A stretch of 64,000 bases of DNA. It comes from Metaphire vulgaris (taxonomy: Eukaryota > Annelida > Clitellata > Crassiclitellata > Megascolecidae). Position numbers and translations under genes: made by a program. Of this stretch, positions 52,010-63,950 are shown one piece after another. Each line of letters opens with the position of its first letter. Position 1 is the first letter of the stretch. The notes under the pieces were generated by a model that saw nothing but the letters and a program-made list of their open reading frames with translations, was not told where the DNA came from and ran no database searches. The stretch is taken from positions 2,879,001-2,943,000 of the forward strand of contig CM030848.1 of NCBI GenBank assembly GCA_018105865.1, in the 5' to 3' direction.

Positions 52010-53200
52010 GACAACACTCAGTTATTCCTTTCCTTTTCACCAGCCTCATTTGACACATCAATTACTGCGCTCGAATCAGCAATCTCGTCTATTTCTTCAT
52101 GGATGCCATCTAACCTCCTTGATCTTAATCCATCTAAGGCAGAATTCCTCTGAATAGATTTACCACAACAGGTTAAAAAATTGACAGTCTCAAGCTAGTT
52201 TTGACTCAAGACACCACAATAATCCCTGCTCAAAATGCAAAAATCTTGGTTTCAAATTTAATACATCTCTAAATTTCGAATCACATATGTCTCAACTATA
52301 GAAAGCCTGCTATGCCCATATTCGTGATCTGCGTCGCCTCCGTCCTTGCCTTGACACAAAAACTGCCTCCACAATCGCCACTTCAATAATCCATTCCAAA
52401 CTGGATTACTGCAACTTTCTTTACTATAATATCACCACTACTCGGAGTAGTAACTAAATCACCAAAGTTCTGCCATATTTCACCTATATTGAAGTCACTG
52501 CACTGGCTTAAAATATCCGAACGCATCTAGTACAAGATACGAACTATTACATACAGTTCACTTCATTCATCAAGTCCAGTTTACCTTCGAAAACTCCTAA
52601 CGCCTCAGCCTTCTGGACCTACCCGATCGTCATCTCATCTCACACTCTCACGCCTGTTAAATCAGTCATCACTCAAAATCGACAACCCGACAACCCGACC
52701 CGTCACCTCATGGATACACTGACCTTTGCTCGGCCGATAACCCACTTTGCCTATAGCTATTTCAAGAAAGATTAAGCGCATAAGAATAAGCAGCTACTAC
52801 TGTACTACTTCCAACGCGCTATATAAATTTACGAGATTTTACTTACATATCGACCAGAAGACGCATTCTCATACGCTGCACCAGAACTTTGGAACTTAAT
52901 TCCAGTTTCCCTCCGCAACTTACGACATGGTCAAGCAAGTTCTGAATACTCATTTCATTTAATTTCTTCACTATCTCTAAACTTAAAACCTTTCTATTCC
53001 AAAAGTCATTTCATCCGAAGCTATAACAACCCGACCCGTCACCTCATGGATACACTGACCTTTGCTCGGCCGATAACCCACTTTGCCTATAGCTATTTCA
53101 AGAAAGATTAAGCGCATAAGAATAAGCAGCTACTACTGTACTACTTCCAACGCGCTATATAAATTTACGAGATTTTACTTACATATCGACCAGAAGACGC
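52010..53200 (+). pseudogene. L2-like LINE fragment with duplicated 3' segment
   Basis: Frames with many breaks read WMSSNLLDLNPSKAEFL, HIRDLRRLRPCLDTKTASTI, SKLDYCNF, LKSLHWLK and (after an interruption) AFSYAAPELWNLIPVSLRNL. A 175-bp segment at 52690-52864 splits the last part and recurs without visible change at 53026-53200, at the element's 3' end, where it looks like the normal 3' UTR. A related inverted copy is at about 55735-55870. Confidence 0.7.
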
Positions 53201-53800
53201 TCGGGCAGGCAGGAATAGCTGGAGAAGCAGAGAGAACAAGGCAGTCAGGGAGAGAGAGAGAGCGGGGCGAACGAAAGATGGAAGAGAGATAAAAAGAAAC
53301 CATCGGAAATGGAGGAAGAAGAGCTAGAGAGACGGAAAGAAGTTAGACAGAAGGAATAGGGTCAGAACGAATAGAAATGCATGGTTATATGAAAATGGGG
53401 GGAAATTGGATGATTTTGGATCTGTTTCGGTTCCGGTCACGCCGGTCGCATCCTATTTAATTGTTACTGTCGTGCATCTATTCGTCAGATCGCTGTGTAA
53501 GTAGCTCTTATATTGAGTAGACAAATAGAATAAATTGAGTAGTGATGATGACGACGATGATACTGAAGACAATTAATCTAGGCATATATTAGAATATACG
53601 TCCTTAACCCTATGGATAAGGCACGAAGCCTATGACGGATCACTCGGTCGATATCCGGATGGAATGACTACACCCTTGGCATCCAGGTAGATAGAAAGAC
53701 AGATAGATGTAGTCAGAGACAGAGATAGCAGAGGGGAATAGGTCGCTACAGTACTACTACTACTGCCACTGCTACCGCTGCTCCTGCTTCTACTACTGCT
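53201..53800. other. Purine-rich and low-complexity gap
   Basis: GAGAGA-rich stretch at about 53220-53345, then unremarkable sequence and TAGATAGA/TACTAC runs. No gene. Confidence 0.6.
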
Positions 53801-53807
53801 GCTGTTG

Positions 53808-53810
53808 CTA

Positions 53811-53883
<73 letters not shown>
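53808..53883. repeat. (TAC)n microsatellite
   Basis: Uninterrupted trinucleotide run of about 25 units. Confidence 0.95.
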
Positions 53884-54049
53884 GGGCAATTTATATTATC
53901 AAATACCAAGGAGAGTTAGTTATGTTGAAACGTAACGAATACTTGACGCAGCTTATCTCTGACCGAAAGCGGAGACTTAAATTAACATAGAACTTCCAAG
54001 ATTTTCGTTTGATTTAAATGACAAATTTGAATCTTACTTTTGCACACTC

Positions 54050-54460
54050 TAGTCAGATGAAACAGAAGAGCCATAACGAGAGAGCTGAGCCAATGACGCA
54101 CCAAGACAACTTACTCGAATGCAGACGGAAATCTTTACAACTGCAAGTACTATAGGAAGTGCTTACTGATCAATATTGACAATTATGCAGCGAGTAACCG
54201 CCCGCCTGTTTTTGTCATTGCTATTCAAAAGACAATGACAACAATTGTGTTTTCATACACAAGAATTTATGTTTGCAGTTGAAAAAGGAAAAGTTCAAAT
54301 CGATTAACATGCCGATCGAACACGGACGCTGCTTGAGGTCACAGGAAGACACGAATTAAAATATCTGCAAATTCAAGTGACCTGTCCAGGTGCACTTACA
54401 TTGCGCAAGAACATAAGATAAATTGCGATGGGCTATTAATTTACATTTCGTAAAATGTTT
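54050..54460 (-). promoter_or_regulatory. Displaced 5' flank of NTPDase gene C
   Basis: Segments TACTGATCAATATTGACAAT, GTTTTTGTCATTG and GAGGTCACAGG at 54165-54345 match, in order, 11430-11620 and 33450-33645, the 5' flanks of genes A and B. It now lies about 4 kb upstream of gene C exon 1 because of inserted repeats. Confidence 0.5.
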
Positions 54461-54547
54461 CTTTTATTATTAAGGTTCGATTGTCTTGAGAGCTGATGCA
54501 CTTGCACCTCATGGCGCTGCCCAATCATACCTATCGTTGATATATAT

Positions 54548-55395
54548 CCTCTGTCTCTCTGTCTCTGTCTCTCTGTATCCGTCTCTCTCTCTCTCTTTGT
54601 TCGCTCTTTCTCACTCTCTCTCTTTCTCTCTCTGTTCTCTCTGTCTCTCTGTCTCTCTTTCTCTCTCTGTCCCTCTCTCTGTTTCTCTCTGTCCCTCTCT
54701 CTGTCTCTCTCTCTCTCTGTCTCTCTCTCTCTGCCTCTCTCCTCTCTCTCTTCCCGTCTCTTCCCGTCTCTTCCCGTCTCTTCCCGTCTCTTCCCGTCTC
54801 TTCCCGTCTCTTTCCGTCTCTTTCCGTCTCTTTCCGTCTCTTCCCGTCTCTTTCCGTCTCTTCCCGTCTCTTCCCGTCTCTTCCTGTCTCTTCCTCTCTC
54901 TCTCCTCTCCTCTCCTCTCCTCTCCTCTCCTCTCCCTCTCTCTCTCCTCTCCTCTCTCCTCTCCTCTCTCCTCTCTCTCTCCTCTCTCCTCTCCTCTCCT
55001 CTCCTCTCCTCCTCTCTCCTCTCCTCTCCTCTCCTCTCCTCTCCTCTCCTCTCCTCTCCTCTCCCCTCTCCTCTCCTCTCCTCTCTCTCCTCTCCCTCCT
55101 CCTCTCCTCTCCTCTCCTCTCCTCTCCCTCCTCTCCTCTCCTCTCCTCTCCTCTCCTCTCCTCTCCTCCTCTCCTCCTCCTCTCTCTCCTCTCCTCCTCT
55201 CCTCCTCCTCTCTCCTCTCCTCTCCTCTCCTCTCCTCCTCCCTCCTCCTCCTCTCCTCTCCTCTCCTCTCCTCTCCTCCTCTCCTCTCCTCTCCTCTCCT
55301 CTCCTCTCCTCTCCTCTCCTCTCTCCCTCCTCTCCTCTCTCCTCTCCTCCTCCTCTCCTCTCCTCTCTCTCTCCCTCCTCCTCTCCTCTCCTCTA
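54548..55395. repeat. 850-bp CT-rich microsatellite with variant blocks
   Basis: Blocks of (CT)n with TGTCTCT, then TTCCCGTCTC/TTTCCGTCTC 10-mers (about 54750-54890), then (CTCTC)n/(TCCTC)n. The long open frames on both strands are by-products. Confidence 0.95.
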
Positions 55396-55479
55396 TCTGG
55401 TCAGCCATGTTTTTGGTCTCAAACCCAAGACCTCCTCTGAATATCGCCGGCACGAATCCATCTCGACAGTGTATGAGGC

Positions 55480-55640
55480 AGCACAAAAGAGCAACCGAAT
55501 GTTGTGATAACAACAAAGAAACTATCAATACATTTTATAAGACATTAGTACGGCCTCATCTACAGGGTGAACAGGTAAAGACTGGACCCCTTTATGATAT
55601 TGCCAAGTGCCAGAGTCCGCTATTACTGACTACAGCAGTT
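55480..55640 (+). mobile_element. CR1 fragment carrying a mariner end
   Basis: A CR1 fragment (AACATTTTATAAGACATTAG-like, about 55500-55562; compare 4290) is cut by TACAGGGTGAACAGGTAAAG, the terminus of the mariner at 58903. Only one end is visible. Confidence 0.6.
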
Positions 55641-55944
55641 TAACTTTTACCCACCGACTACACTACCATTGGGATTCATGTATGTGTCGGTCGGGCATCC
55701 ATGTTGGACCATTGATAAAGTAATGAAAGTAAAGTAAAATCTCGTAAACTTCTACAGCGCCCCGGAAAGCAGCACAGCAGTAGCTGCTTATTCTTATGCG
55801 CTTAATCTTTCTTGAAATAGCTATAGGCAAGGTGGTTTGTCGGCCGGGCAAAGGTCAGTGTATCCTACCATTGTCCATTACAACACTTCGTTTCATTACT
55901 TTTGTCAGTGACATACACTTACTCCAGCAGGCAGCAACTCCTAA

Positions 55945-55948
<4 letters not shown>

Positions 55949-56033
<85 letters not shown>
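55949..56033. repeat. (CT)n then (TA)n microsatellite
   Basis: Compound dinucleotide run. Confidence 0.95.
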
Positions 56034-56035
<2 letters not shown>

Positions 56036-56490
56036 AACAGACATAGAGATATTATGAATTTATGAGCTTTATTGTTTACGAATGTGAAGTTAAACAGACG
56101 GAATACATTTCTTGATGTGCAGTACATTGATAGTTTGTATGTCTGCTATCTGCTGGTAGAAGAAACCGTAGGCACCGTTCACTGGAAATGCGAGCGTTCT
56201 TTAAGCTCAATGCATCATTTATTGTCTAGCTATGTCGTTATTTCAATGACTTATGCACTGTTTGCGAGATGCAAACTAAAACATCATCGACGAGTACGAA
56301 CTGAAATTAGCGACATGTAACCGAGCTGAATTTTAAACTGAAATTGGATTTATTGTTGAACTTTAATTAGAAATTGGACTGAAATTGAAGCGAAAAAATA
56401 ACTGAAATTGAAATTGAATTAGATATTGCTCCTTCATAACTGAACTAGAAATTGAATTAAGAATTATTTTCATAAGTTAAACATCACTGA
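56034..56490. other. AT-rich gap with AACTGAAATTGAA-like repeats
   Basis: The 56335-56460 stretch repeats CTGAAATTGGA/GAAATTGAA imperfectly. No gene. Confidence 0.5.
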
Positions 56491-58250
56491 TCTAGAAAAC
56501 TGTGTTCAGTCTGTGTTTAAGTAGAAGAGCCACACGGTCGATTCCTTAAAATTAAAAAAAACTATTGAGCTTTTAGTAAAAGTGAAAAGGCGAGCAACAA
56601 AGATGGCCAAGGGATACCATATACATGTATAATTTAAGCCTATTTTAAGGGACGAAAAAAGACTTCAATATTGTGGATTGACCACATTAGACAGGAGGAA
56701 AGAGAGGGAGGATTTGATAGAAACATACAAAATAATGGTACCCCGACATTGGTTCCCGGAACATTCGGTACCGGAACATTCGGTACCGGAACATTCGGTA
56801 CCGGATAATTCGGTACCGATATACAGACAAGATGACGCCTCACCTGCTGCTGTTATTTGTCCGCTTTAACTGTCGCTCGTCATTAACGGACACCCAGCGT
56901 TCAGGCGCGCTTTTGCTCCTCCCAGCGACTTAATGGATGTAAACAGATGTTTCAACTCGCAATACGTGCAGGGAACTTGAGCTATTTAATGCGACCTTAT
57001 AGAAAAGGCCATAGAATAGATAGATATGTTACGGTAGTACGTTTTACATGTAAAGCATAGCAGGGTTTAAACTAGGGCATTTCCGAAGGAAAATTGACCT
57101 TTTCATCCTGGAAATTTCAAATTCCTCCCGGAAATTTTGGCACACTACATCAACTAACAGCAGCCCTTAGCTGATTTCCCCCGGCCTTGTTAATCCCCCT
57201 AGAGGCCCGGAGTCTAGACTAAGCACTGCCCAACATTGAAGCCGCAGCCGACCCCCCAACCCCACTACTCCTTCAACCAAAAGTCAACGGTTTTACATAA
57301 ATTGTGTTGGTCATATTTTTGGAAATGGGGTTGTTTGAACAACCCCAAACAACCCCGTGGCTACACCAGTGATAATAATCATACATGCCCTGTACCGATG
57401 TTGCGGTGCCCAATGTCCGCGCGTGACTTCCTTGGCCCTCTGCAACTTATACGTAAAATGCTTGGGGGTCCAGGCATTCAATAAGAGGGTTGCATGCCCT
57501 GTACCGATGTTGCAAGAAACACGAGGGACGAGAACGACGAAAAAGAGGAACACACACACACGCACACACATCCGCACACAGCCTCCGAAATCGATTCCAT
57601 GCCGCGCGGCTCCCGGACCGCCCCCCACTCGCCGTGCGATTACTATCGTAGCTCGCAGTTATTCTCCTCCCCCCGCGTTTTCCCCTGCCCGTCTTGAACG
57701 CTTCCTGTGTTGACTGACAGAACGGTCTTATCCGCCCACTCCACGGGGGCAATAAGGTGGCATGAGCCCCAGCGGGCCCCCTACCCAATGTTCCGGTACC
57801 AAATCTTCCTCTTCCGGTCACCCCGACATTTGCGTGGTCGACATTTGCGCGACCGACAAAAGCGTGTATACTATATCAACGAACATCGCGCAAATGTCGG
57901 CGCGCAAAAGTCGGCGCGCAAACGTCGGGCGAGCATTTGACGGGTCAAGAAAATAATGAATTGGAAAGTAGATGTGCCATACGATCGATTCTTAAAATTG
58001 GCACACTATAACAGCACAAGAGGCATGCAAATTGTTCAAGCAGAGGGTGGGACCAAGAAAGAAAACAATTCTTTAGTGCAAGGGTTGTGGACAAAATGGA
58101 GCAGTATGGACGAGGTGAAAGTTAAAGTAAATACAGTAAACGGATTCCAAGGTTCTTTGGGAGAGCTAGGTTTCTGAACGAGGAGAGTTACTATGTATTG
58201 TGGTTTTCGCACAGGCTAACTTAACCTCCTAAACCACTTTAAATCACATT
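56490..58250 (+). mobile_element. 5'-truncated CR1 LINE, split by an insertion
   Basis: The left part (56490-56737: AAAACTGTGTTCAG ... GAAACATACAAAATAATG) and right part (57959-58250: TTGGAAAGTAGATGTGCC ... CCACTTTAAATCACATT) are colinear with the CR1 copy at 22085-22610. They are separated by 56738-57949. The tail is (ATC)n, about 58250-58330. Confidence 0.85.
56738..57949. mobile_element. 1.2-kb insertion with 9-bp target duplication
   Basis: It splits a CR1 copy with AAAATAATG on both sides (56729-56737, 57950-57958). The left end has GGAACATTCGGTACC repeats (3 units); the right end has CGCGCAAAYGTCGG repeats. It contains a degraded CAGTGTTTAATC-type element (about 57062-57232, inverted) and a doubled CATGCCCTGTACCGATGTTG (57383, 57495). 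No transposase. The 9-bp duplication suggests a Mutator-like element, but no long inverted ends are seen. Confidence 0.65.
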
Positions 58251-58330
58251 ATCATCATCATCACCATCATCATCACCATCATCATTATCATAATCATCAT
58301 CATCATCGTCGTCGTCATCGTCGTCGTTAT

Positions 58331-58900
58331 ATATGATTTAGCCACAGCTGATTCCATGGTCCTTTTTACATTCGACTTGAAGCTCCTCTATCGTTATCAT
58401 TGTTGATTTGTCAGCGTTGTTGACAGCGCCTTTGACTTTGGCCTTCGCCATGCTACGGCGCTATAGAAGCTGTCAAGAACCATAACCATAACCATTATGC
58501 AATAGTCTCAGCGGGAGAGCTCCTGAACGATTTTTCAGTGAAGTCTCTATACAAATATTCTGTTAGATTGCATTATACATTAAATTAAAGCGCAGAAGAT
58601 ACATTGACCCGAAAGATTCTAGAATACCAACGACTGCGGCTATCATAACTCGCAATTAGGTGGACATGTTTGACTACTAATTAATCTCCTGAGCAATTGG
58701 CCATATGCTAATACTATTTGATATATTTTATTGCTCCATGAAATCTTAACATCATCATAAGCAGCAGCATCGTCGTCATCGTCATTACTCATCAGCATTA
58801 TCGTCATCATTATCATCATCACCAGCATCATCTTCATCACCATCATCATCATCGTGCTGTATTTGCTTGATGATTACCACGGACCCTACTGTACATATTG
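58331..58900. other. Dispersed repeat end and (ATC)n
   Basis: AGCGCCTTTGACTTTGGCC at about 58430 is shared with 13565. An ATC-rich microsatellite lies at about 58748-58852. No gene. Confidence 0.6.
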
Positions 58901-58902
58901 TA

Positions 58903-59877
58903 CAGGATGAACAAGTAAAAACTGGACCCATTTATGATTATTTAATATCTCGGCCGCGTGTGTAGCGATTTAAATGAAATTTATAGGTCATATATCTGGG
59001 AAAGTTTCTGATGTAATTGTCATGCTGATATCTTTAGTGTTTGCTGAAATATGGCCAAAAAACTAAAGAGACCCACATTTTGAAATTGACAAAGGAATAT
59101 AACGCCAAAGTAAAATGTATCGTTTTAAAGTCTAAAATAGCGTCGTTGTCATCGCGCCAGACAAGGTCAAGGGTTACTTACGGCCAATAGATAAACACAG
59201 CAGCATTATGATTGGATGCAGGACTGTCATGATTTGCTAGGAGAAGATTTTATATTCCAGCAAGACGGAACACCTGCCCACTCTGCTCTCAGGACCCAGG
59301 ATTTCTGGAGCAAAACTGTCCTGATTTCATCAAGAAAGATGAATGGCCACCCAACTCCCCAGATATCAATCCACTTGACTTCCACGTCTGGGGAATCATG
59401 CTCGACAGATATCAAAAATATCAGCCAAAGCCACAGAACATCACGGAGTTGAAGACGGTGCTGAAGAATATCTGGGAGAGTCTGCCTGAGAACCAGATCA
59501 AGAAGTCGATACTGTCAGTGAAGAAGCGCTTGTCGGCATGTGTGAAGGCTGAGGGGCATTTTGAGCACCTGCTCCCGTAGCAAATTATCTGAAACCCCCT
59601 TTAAAACGGCCCTTTTCAGGGCCAACAAATACAAAATAATAATTTTTTATCACTTTTTTATGACGTTATATTCCAATGTCAATTTCAAAATGTGGGTCTC
59701 TTTAGTTTTTTGGCCATATTTCAGCAAACACTAAAGATATCAGCATGAAATTTGACCGTTACATCAGAAACTTTCCCAGATATATGGCCTATAAATTTAA
59801 TTTAAATCGCTACACACGCGGCCGAGATATTAAATATCATAAAGAGGTCAAGGGTCAAGTTTTACTTGTTCACCCTG
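58903..59877 (+). mobile_element. mariner-like element with ~215-bp inverted ends
   Basis: TA on both sides (58901-58902, 59878-59879). The ends CAGGATGAACAAGTAAAA and its complement extend with high similarity for about 215 bp inward (AAATATGGCCAAAAAACTAA and onward). The middle has only the C-terminal part of the transposase, so it is non-autonomous. Confidence 0.88.
59209..59580 (+). pseudogene. mariner transposase C-terminal fragment
   Basis: FIFQQDGTPAHSA (second catalytic Asp) in one frame and, after a shift near 59315, EWPPNSPDINPLDFHVWGIM (third catalytic Asp) in another, ending HLLP stop at 59578-59580. The first catalytic Asp and DNA-binding domain are missing. Confidence 0.85.
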
Positions 59878-59879
59878 TA

Positions 59880-60245
59880 GATTGGGCCATGCACCGCCTG
59901 CCACAAATCTTTCGAAAATTTTCAATGAAGAATAATAAGAAAATTCAATCCTAAGCTTAGTTGCTTTAACTGGTTGTCAAGAAAGACAAATGGTTAAACA
60001 ACTGAAGCACAAGAAATACCATATGTCTAGAGAAGACGTCATAAAGAAGATGCATAGAAAACCGTACAGCAGATCTTGCATGTACATTGTACAAGCAATA
60101 AAGAAAGATTGCACGGACAAAACAATGGCAGACTACCAAAGATTAATGGCGTAAGCCACCTGCGTCACTGTTTGCCTGGGATCAGAGATCAGCCCAAGGT
60201 CCAAGACTCGGATTCTTGTATGGGCGAATTGTTACCTTTACCTTA
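59880..60245 (+). other. Gap with a TTTACC-tailed SINE end
   Basis: No gene. At about 60150-60240 a stretch ending GTTACCTTTACC resembles the 3' end of the SINEs at 6426 and 43647; its head is not recognised. Confidence 0.4.
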
Positions 60246-60422
60246 ACTAGGGAATACGTTTAGTAGTAAATATCGCTCCTACAGGATCGGGATGGAACTG
60301 GAATCGGACAGATAAAGTTTCCAAGCATCAATTACCATCAGATAACGAGACTTGACAACCTGGAAAGTGTAGGTTAATGGCTTATATTTTCGTCCCATAA
60401 ACACATTCACTGTATATACAGG

Positions 60423-60641
60423 CAGTGTTTAATCTAGACTCCTGGACTCCGGGGGAGAAACTGGAAAAACCGGGGGGAACTGACAAAGCCGGGAGGAAAA
60501 CTGACAAAGCCGGGGGGGGGGAATTCTGCTAGGGGCCGCTGTTAGTCCCTGTAGTATTCCAAAATGTCCGGGGGGAGGGAATTTGAAATTTCCTGAGAAG
60601 GGCAATTCCCCCCCCCCGAAAACCGTCTAGATTAAACACTG
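60423..60641. mobile_element. hAT-type MITE, CAGTGTTTAATC family
   Basis: 219 bp, ends CAGTGTTTAATCTAGAC and GTCTAGATTAAACACTG, perfect 8-bp duplication TATACAGG (60415-60422, 60642-60649), interior CCGGGGGG runs. Intact relative of the middle element at 36743. Confidence 0.92.
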
Positions 60642-60659
60642 TATACAGGGTGGGCCAAT

Positions 60660-61260
60660 AAAACTGAATTCGTGATTCTAGGTACTCAACCCCTAATGAC
60701 GAAATTACCTAAAAACTCATTAAATTTATCATTTGGAGATGCAGTCTTGGTTCCACTTAAATCAGTTCGTAATTTGAGTATATCATTTGATACTGATTTA
60801 TCGTTCAAGTCACATTTCTCTAAATTGTCACAGTCTTGTTTCGCATTCATGCGTCACTTTAGACGGATTCGTAGGACATTGGATACAAGGTCTTCAATAA
60901 TCTTAGCTAATGAATTTATTTCGTCTAAAATCGACTATTGTAATTCGCTTTTTTCGGGTTGCCGAAGTGTTCTCTTCAACGTCTCCAGACTATTCAGAAT
61001 GCTGTTGCGAGAATTGTAATTCCAACGGGGAAATTTTATCACATTACCACTGTCCTTCGTAGGTTGCATTGGCTTCCCATTAAACAACGTATTAAATTCA
61101 AAATCGCTACCCTCACTTTTAAGATACTAAGAAGTCAGCATCCCACTTATCTTAGAGAAATGCTATTATATCATCAGCCATATAATTATATCCACGAGGT
61201 CTGCAAATAAATGCCTTCTTGAAATTCCCTTGCGTCGCACTAAATCTGGGTGTAGGGTAG
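60660..61260 (+). pseudogene. LINE RT C-terminal fragment
   Basis: Two frames (60672-61019 and 60959-61210) join by a shift near 60960: FDTDLSFKSHFSKLSQSCF, FRRIRRTLDTRSSIIL, SKIDYCNSLFSG, IQNAVARIVI, LRRLHWLPIKQRIKFKIATL. Typical of L2/jockey-type LINEs after the RT core. Confidence 0.75.
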
Positions 61261-61479
61261 GGTGGAGTGAAAAAACTTTTTCTCAGTGATGTAAATGTAA
61301 TAGTTTGGAAAAGTTGTGTTATGGTATAGAGAGAAACTGTGCCAAAAATCACTTAACTGGATTAATGTTTAGAGCCTCCCCAAGCGTCCTCAAGTTTCAG
61401 TAATATTGCTAATTGGTAATTGGGTATGTTTCTGCGTTGGGATATATCCTCTATTCCCACTGTCTCACACAAGGGTGCT

Positions 61480-62456
61480 GAAGTTAATTATGCCTTACCA
61501 GCTAGTGGCCTGTGTGATGAAAAACAAGGTGCCTGTAAAGGATCGTGAATTTCTGTTGCATCAGCGAGGTGCTAGACGAATGGCCATGGTAGGAATTGAC
61601 ATCATGGAATGTGGGAATATTCTAAAGAGGTTGGCAAGAAGACACTCAGAACTCTCCAAAATCTCTGCATCACAACCATCCACAAGTTGGCAAGCAGATG
61701 TTCCTGTTGAAGTCATCAGTAGACCTAATGAAGATACATAGGCCTATACTTCAGATAGTGATACTCCTAAGGATGACAACTATGATCCGTCAGGGATTTC
61801 ACGGCGAGAAACTGAGAGTAAGGTACAAAGAACAAAGAAGACCTCTTCACAAGTGCGAACTTCTCTGCCTAATATATCTTTAAAAGCTGCATGACATGTG
61901 TTCTGTATCAGATAAGGTAGGTAGCTGCCCTATCTTCGGCATGTTTTCAAGACATTGTACTCGTTTATGAAGACGATAAAACCCTCATTTAGGCAGAAGC
62001 AAAATGAGAATTGAAGGGAAAGAAAAAGAACGGAACTGAATGAAGAGGAGGACAGCAATGTTATCGAATGTGTTTCTTTTGATGGAAGTAAGGATAAAAC
62101 ACTAGAGCCTAAGAAGAAAGATAGGATATATCATATGAAAACTGTAATTGAGGAGTGTGTGGCAATTGTTTAGGAGTCAGGTTGGTCACGTTTCACCGAG
62201 AAAGAATCTGCGATTTGAATCAAAACGTGTATTGTGTATGTTACAGTCAAACTGTGAAACCAGTGATTTCACGAAATCCCTAAACAAGTTAGTCATTTCG
62301 TGAAGTCACCATTTCACTTAGTGATTTCGTGAAAACGCTAAAAACTCTAGGGATTTCGCGAATTTACTGAAAAAGTGGGTGTGGCATTACATCGTTTCAC
62401 TAAAGGCTCATTCAGGCACTTGATGATTTCATGAACACACTGAAAACTCCAGGAAT

Positions 62457-62513
<57 letters not shown>

Positions 62514-63950
62514 GTGCTGCCCAAACGATCAATTTTTAAAGCATGTTTAATCGTGCGATTAAGAAATTAACATAAACAACTTTCGAAGTGGAAGGTTAAC
62601 GCATGCACAATAAATTGGAGTAGGCTTATAACTGCGGCTTTATTAGTAACATACACAAGAAATTGAAGCATTACTACGGTGTTCATATTTCAGGTTTGCA
62701 TTTACCTCTTTCGGGATAAGATATTTTTGACAGGCTTCATACTTTTCGAATAACTTCTTCCGAAATTCTTCCTCGTAGCTCTCCTGTGTAGACTGTGCCA
62801 TTTTAAAACCTTAACTGACAGAATCGGCAGGCCAACTTGTCTATTTAGATATAGATGCTCAGTAACTGCAGCCAGCCACTGCCTAGACTAATAATAAAGG
62901 TTTCATCTGTTGTTTACCCAAACCGTCATTTTCTATATTAGGACTGTTCCATTTTCAAACCTGTGCCATTTCAAACCTTTACTGACCGAAGCCCCAACCG
63001 TTCCTTTATAAACCTTGACTGATCCATTGTTATCAGCTATGTCGGTCGAAGTGCAGACCGACTACCTGAACAATAGTACGCTTGAATGAGCCTTTAGTGA
63101 AACTGTGTAATGCCACACCCACTTTTTCAGTAAATTCGCGAAATCCCTAGAGTTTTTAGCGTTTTCATGAAATCACTAAGTGAAATGGTGACTTCACGAA
63201 ATGACTAACTTGTTTAGGGATTTCGTGAAATCACTGGTTTCACAGTTTGACTGTAACATGTACATGTTAAAAGAGAAAGGAGCTGACTTACAGAAACTGA
63301 TTGCTATTGGTTGCGATGGTACTGTAACTAATACTGGGAAATCAGGAGATGTTATGAGGTTGTTAGAAGAAGTAGGGTGACCTTTGCAGTGGGTCAACTA
63401 CCGGTACAGGACCTAAGGGGTTTCTGGTCCACTTGGTCAGCAGCTACAAACTTGTCAGAACTTTTCCATTGTAGGTATCGATTTAATTGAGGGAGAGATA
63501 CCCATTGTAACATGCGAAGACTTAAGTTCAGATAAGGCTTATCTGTCGGACGTTTGGAAGGCTATAACACTTGGTTACTGTTCACAGAGTTTGGCATCAC
63601 GCGACCCAAGGAAACTTGCCCATTCAAGATGGCTTGCAACAGCTAACCGAGGTACGGAAAACCCAACTGAAAATTTGAAAAACTAGCAACTTATGATACA
63701 AAAGTATATACTCCAGTCTGGTTTCATATCGAAATGAAACCATCCTGCAAGGACGGAAGGCACCAACTTTGGAAGACAATTTCATTATCACGATACCTTC
63801 CTGTAAAACTTAAATTAGTAGTTGATCCGGCAATCCAGAGAAACGGCTACTTTGGACATGAAGAGATTCTACTGCTGGCAATGTTATCAGATGCAGATGC
63901 ACAGCAACACTTCAGAGAAGGTAGTGCTATGAAGAATACTGAAAGCTAGA
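61480..63950 (+). pseudogene. TE-type ORF of unknown function, split by an inverted-repeat element
   Basis: Broken reading: LVACVMKNKVPVKDREFLL ... GARRMAMVGID ... (61490-61740), then fragments to about 62240. After the inserted element it continues with LQKLIAIGCDGTVTNTGKSG, DPRKLAHSRWLATANRGTEN and SLSRYLPVKLKLVVDPAIQR NGYFGHEEILLLAML (about 63280-63900). I recognise this as a protein family seen repeatedly in invertebrate genomes without a named function and probably TE-borne; the conserved GCDGT could hold a catalytic Asp. Several stops and shifts. It runs near the window edge. Confidence 0.5.
62244..63253. mobile_element. Tc1/mariner- or pogo-like element with long inverted ends
   Basis: 1010 bp, TA on each side, ends CAGTCAAACTGTGAAACC. 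The inverted arms run about 150-190 bp (to GAATGAGCCTTTAGTGAAAC near 63090). The inside holds (ATT)n (62459-62513) and unrelated AT-rich sequence that may be a further insertion. No transposase. It splits the ORF at 61480-63950. Confidence 0.75.

Noticed and set aside
54486..55643. Long open frames (385 codons plus, 305 minus)
   Set aside because: They run through a CT microsatellite and translate to Leu/Ser or Arg/Glu/Gly repeats; no domain.
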